64,000 nt of DNA, from NCBI RefSeq assembly GCF_020329505.1, contig NZ_JAGKJJ010000002.1, positions 186,001-250,000 on the forward strand. Reading direction: 5' to 3'. The notes beneath the pieces were generated by a model that made no database searches, was not told where the DNA came from, and saw nothing but the letters and a program-made list of their open reading frames with translations. Position 1 is the stretch's first letter; the number at the start of each line of letters is the position of its first letter. The position numbers and the translations under genes are program-made. Source of the stretch: Bradyrhizobium semiaridum (GTDB lineage: Bacteria > Pseudomonadota > Alphaproteobacteria > Rhizobiales > Xanthobacteraceae). Below are positions 61,465 to 64,000 of the stretch, piece after piece.

Positions 61465-62289
61465 CTAACCGCCCTTCACCGCGCCCGCGGTCAGCCCCGC
61501 CACGATCTGCCGCTGCGCCAGCACCGTGAGCAGCAGCACCGGCGCGGTCACGATCAGCGCGGCGGCGGCGAGCGGGCCCCAGCTCAGCTGGTCGAACGAG
61601 ATCATGTTGTAGACCGCAACCGGCAACGTGCGGGTCTCGCGTCCGGCCAGCACGATGCCGAAGACAAAATTGTTCCAGGAGAAGATCACCGCGAGAATGA
61701 AGGCGACGGCGAGGCCGGGCTTGGCGATCGGCAGCGCGACGTGGCGGAACACCTGCCAGCGCGTGGCGCCGTCGATCAGGGCAGCTTCCTCCAGCTCCAG
61801 CGGCGTGGTCTCGAAATAGCCGATCATGATCCAGATCACGATCGGCACCGTGACCACGAGATGGATGATGATCTGCGGCACCAGCGTGCCGAGCAGGCCG
61901 AGCCACTGAAACAGCAGGAACAGCGGGATCAAATAGGACAGGCCGGGCGTGATCCGCGCGATCAGGATCACCACCGCGGATTTATGCGCGGCCATCCGCG
62001 CGATGCCGTAGCCGGCGGGCACGCCGACCAGCATGGCGAGGCCGGTGGCGGCGCCGGTGACGATCAGGCTGTTGGTGAAGTAGGTCAGGAAGCGGTTGGA
62101 GGCGAGCACATCGGCATAGTTCTTCCAGGCGATGTTCTCCGGGAAGAACACCGGCGGATAGGCGGCGTTGTCGATCTCGAATTTCAGCGACAGCGAGGCC
62201 ATCCAGAGGAAGAACAGGATCGCCGGCGAGACGATGACCAGCACCGACAGCCACAGCCCGATCTGGCCGAGAATCTGGCGCGGGTTCAT
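61465..62289 (-). CDS. Carbohydrate-type ABC importer permease (MalG-like)
   Basis: 274-residue CUT1-type inner membrane permease with six helices. Conserved: SLIVTGAATGLAMLVGVPAGYGIARM, the cytoplasmic EAA loop ELEEAALIDGATRWQVFRHVALPIAKPGLAV that contacts the ATPase, and FSWNNFVFGIVLAG. ATG 62289 overlaps the stop of the preceding permease (ATGA); a longer upstream reading adds nine non-conserved residues. The ATPase gene is not in the window on this side. Confidence 0.92.
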   Translation of the reverse strand: MNPRQILGQIGLWLSVLVIVSPAILFFLWMASLSLKFEIDNAAYPPVFFPENIAWKNYADVLASNRFLTYFTNSLIVTGAATGLAMLVGVPAGYGIARMAAHKSAVVILIARITPGLSYLIPLFLLFQWLGLLGTLVPQIIIHLVVTVPIVIWIMIGYFETTPLELEEAALIDGATRWQVFRHVALPIAKPGLAVAFILAVIFSWNNFVFGIVLAGRETRTLPVAVYNMISFDQLSWGPLAAAALIVTAPVLLLTVLAQRQIVAGLTAGAVKGG

Positions 62290-63224
62290 GCGCCGCCTCC
62301 GAGATCCGATGTCCACAGCATCCGCTTGCGCATATAGAGCAGCAGCGCGGCCAGCGCGACGATCAAAAGGAAGAACACCACCGCGATCGCCGAGCCGTAG
62401 CCGAGGTCGTAATAGACGAAGGCGACGCTGTAGAGATAGACGTTGATGGTCTCCGACGCCGAGCCCGGCCCGCCCTGGGTAATCGCGAAGATGATGTCGA
62501 AACTCTTCACCACGTCGATCATCCGGATCATGCCGGCGATGAACAGGAACGGCATGATCAGCGGCAGCGTGATGAAGCGGAACACCTGCCAGAAATTGGC
62601 GCCGTCGATCTGCGCGCTCTCATAGGGCTCGGTCGGGATCGCAGCTAAGCCGCCAAGCACGATCAGCATCACCAGCGGCGTCCACTGCCAGGTCTCGACC
62701 AGCACCAGCGAGGGGATCACCGTATTCGGATTGAATACCCAGAGCTGCGGCGGCAGGCCGACCAGCGACAGCAGATAGTTCAGCACGCCGAGCTGCGGAT
62801 GGAACATCATGGTCCACACCAGCGCGATCGCCACGGGAGTAGCCATCATCGGCATGATGAAGATGCCGCGCAGGAAGCCGCGCGCGGCGAACTTCTGGTG
62901 AAACACCACGGCGGCCAACGTGCCGAAGACCAGCGGCAGCAGCACCGACAGCGCGGTGTAGGACAAGGTGTGCCCGACCGCTTCGACGAAGCGCGGATCG
63001 GTCGGCAGCCGCAAATAATTGGCGAGGCCGACGAAGGTGATGGGGGAGCCTACCTTCCATTCGTTGAAGCTCATCCAGATCGTGAACACCCATGGAAAGA
63101 TGATCACCGCCAGCACCACGACGAGCGCCGGGATCACGAACGGCCAGTAGGACGGCGGACGCCATTCACGCTCCGGCGCGGCGTTCTGCACCGCGGCCGG
63201 AGAATCTTGTGCTACCACGCTCAC
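62286..63224 (-). CDS. Carbohydrate-type ABC importer permease (MalF/UgpA-like)
   Basis: 312 residues, six main helices after a ~28-residue polar N-tail. Conserved: FNEWKVGSPITFVGLANYLRL, LVETWQWTPLVMLIVLGGLAAIPTEPYESAQIDGANFWQVFRFITLPLI (EAA loop), and FAITQGGPGSASETINVYLY. Typical partner of the MalG-like subunit. It overlaps both neighbours by 4 bases, so binding protein and permeases form one coupled operon. Confidence 0.93.
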   Translation of the reverse strand: MSVVAQDSPAAVQNAAPEREWRPPSYWPFVIPALVVVLAVIIFPWVFTIWMSFNEWKVGSPITFVGLANYLRLPTDPRFVEAVGHTLSYTALSVLLPLVFGTLAAVVFHQKFAARGFLRGIFIMPMMATPVAIALVWTMMFHPQLGVLNYLLSLVGLPPQLWVFNPNTVIPSLVLVETWQWTPLVMLIVLGGLAAIPTEPYESAQIDGANFWQVFRFITLPLIMPFLFIAGMIRMIDVVKSFDIIFAITQGGPGSASETINVYLYSVAFVYYDLGYGSAIAVVFFLLIVALAALLLYMRKRMLWTSDLGGGA

Positions 63225-64000
63225 GCTTTTTCGCTACGCTCCAGGATCGGGCGGAATTGTTCGTGCGCCTTCTTCAGCTCGGTGGCGGGATCGGCGCCGG
63301 AGAGCGTCGCAGTCAGCGCCGCGCCGACGATGTCGCGGAATTCGGCGACCGGGATGATGACGGGCAGGCCGAGCTTGGAGATCTTTGCGGAATCGACCAC
63401 CGACTGCAGCCATTCCTGGGTCTTGACGCCCTTCCTGATCTCGGCATCGTCGACCACCGAATTGCGGAACGGCACGCCGCCGCCGGCCTGCAGCAGCCGG
63501 CCGCCCTGGCCCTTCGAGACCACCCATTGGCAGAGCAAATAGGCGGCTTCCTTGTTCTTGCTGGCGGCAGCGATGCCGATGCCGTCGCCATAGGTCGAGG
63601 AGAACTTGCCCTTGGGTCCGGCCGGCACCAGCGTGTAGCCGACCTTGCCGACCACGCGCGAGGCGCTCGGGTCTTCCAGCGGCGGCGCCCAGCCGTCGGC
63701 ATCGATCCACATCGCGGAGCGTCCTTGCGTGAAGGAGGCCATCGATTCCATCCAGTTGAAGCCGGCGACGCCGGGCGGCGCACATTTGGTCAGCAGGCGC
63801 TGGTACAGCTTGGTCGCCTCGACCGCCTCGGGGCCGTCGGTGAGGATGTTGCCCTTGGCGTCGAGGAATTCACCGCCGTAGTTGAGATAGAAGTTGGTCC
63901 ACATCGCCATGTTGGCGTTGCGCAGGCCGCGGCCGACGAAGCCGTAGATGCCGTCCTTCGGATCGGTCAGCTTCTCGGCGGCGACCGCCATCTCGTCGAG
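63221..64000 (-). CDS. Extracellular solute-binding protein of the CUT1-type ABC importer, N-terminus missing
   Basis: Only the C-terminal 259 residues are inside; the frame continues past the right edge. Seen: YGFVGRGLRNANMAMWTNFYLNYGGEFLDAKGN, MESMASFTQGRSAMWIDADGWAPPLED, YTLVPAGPKGKFSSTYGDGIGIAAASKNKEAAYLLCQWV and LGLPVIIPVAEFRDIVGAALT. These are SBP family 1 (MalE-like) features for sugars or polyols. The end overlaps the first permease start. Confidence 0.9.
   Translation of the reverse strand, partial: LDEMAVAAEKLTDPKDGIYGFVGRGLRNANMAMWTNFYLNYGGEFLDAKGNILTDGPEAVEATKLYQRLLTKCAPPGVAGFNWMESMASFTQGRSAMWIDADGWAPPLEDPSASRVVGKVGYTLVPAGPKGKFSSTYGDGIGIAAASKNKEAAYLLCQWVVSKGQGGRLLQAGGGVPFRNSVVDDAEIRKGVKTQEWLQSVVDSAKISKLGLPVIIPVAEFRDIVGAALTATLSGADPATELKKAHEQFRPILERSEKA

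Overview
The window looks like chromosomal DNA of a Bradyrhizobium-type alphaproteobacterium (Nitrobacteraceae). The evidence is uniformly GC-rich coding sequence, a cysteine-paired Porin_2-type alphaproteobacterial porin, a MipZ division-site ATPase, an arsR-aqpS-arsC arsenic operon of the rhizobial type, a PuuE-type allantoinase, and several long perfect inverted repeats of the kind scattered through Bradyrhizobium genomes. It is gene-dense, with many 1-4 bp start/stop overlaps.

Layout. 1-8.7 kb: housekeeping genes (pdxH running off the left edge, a J-domain protein, an ECF sigma/anti-sigma pair, a histidine phosphatase, aroC, a class III cyclase, clpS, a DUF1194 secreted protein). 8.7-15.2 kb: leftward genes HDAC-like deacetylase, xseB, dxs, nucleoside deoxyribosyltransferase, tlyA and a TrmA/RlmD-type RNA methyltransferase; the last four are tightly packed. 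15.4-24 kb: a 5'-nucleotidase, an enoyl-CoA hydratase, the three-subunit molybdenum aldehyde oxidoreductase paoABC, an alpha/beta hydrolase and a DinB protein. 24.2-28.7 kb: acyl-CoA dehydrogenase, tRNA-Gln, and a porin with a long leader and a clear terminator. 28.7-33.4 kb: a luciferase-like monooxygenase, a frameshifted SDR gene, a divergent TetR/enoyl-CoA hydratase pair and mipZ. 33.4-38.6 kb: a GH79-like glycosidase, an MHS-type transporter and a PhyH dioxygenase next to a divergent LacI regulator, with two identical perfect 16-bp operators between them. 38.6-44 kb: a wrecked SulP gene, CHAD, mutarotase-like, SDR and DUF3830-puuE genes. 44.3-50.5 kb: an MscS channel, a lower-GC patch with small secreted and membrane proteins and degenerate repeats, then arsR-aqpS-arsC-MFS with a divergent DUF6428 gene.

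50.7-64 kb is the most coherent accessory block and concerns amide and ureido nitrogen. A leftward operon encodes a BMP-type substrate-binding protein, two permeases, a biuret-hydrolase-like cysteine hydrolase and a double ATPase. The hydrolase lies between permease and ATPase with translational overlap. Divergent from it is an M20 ureido/carbamoyl amidohydrolase. A YeiH transporter follows, then a formamidase divergent from a second isochorismatase-fold hydrolase, then part of a CUT1-type ABC importer. Together with puuE and DUF3830 near 43 kb, this suggests uptake and stepwise deamination of small ureido compounds. The substrates are inferred, not proven.
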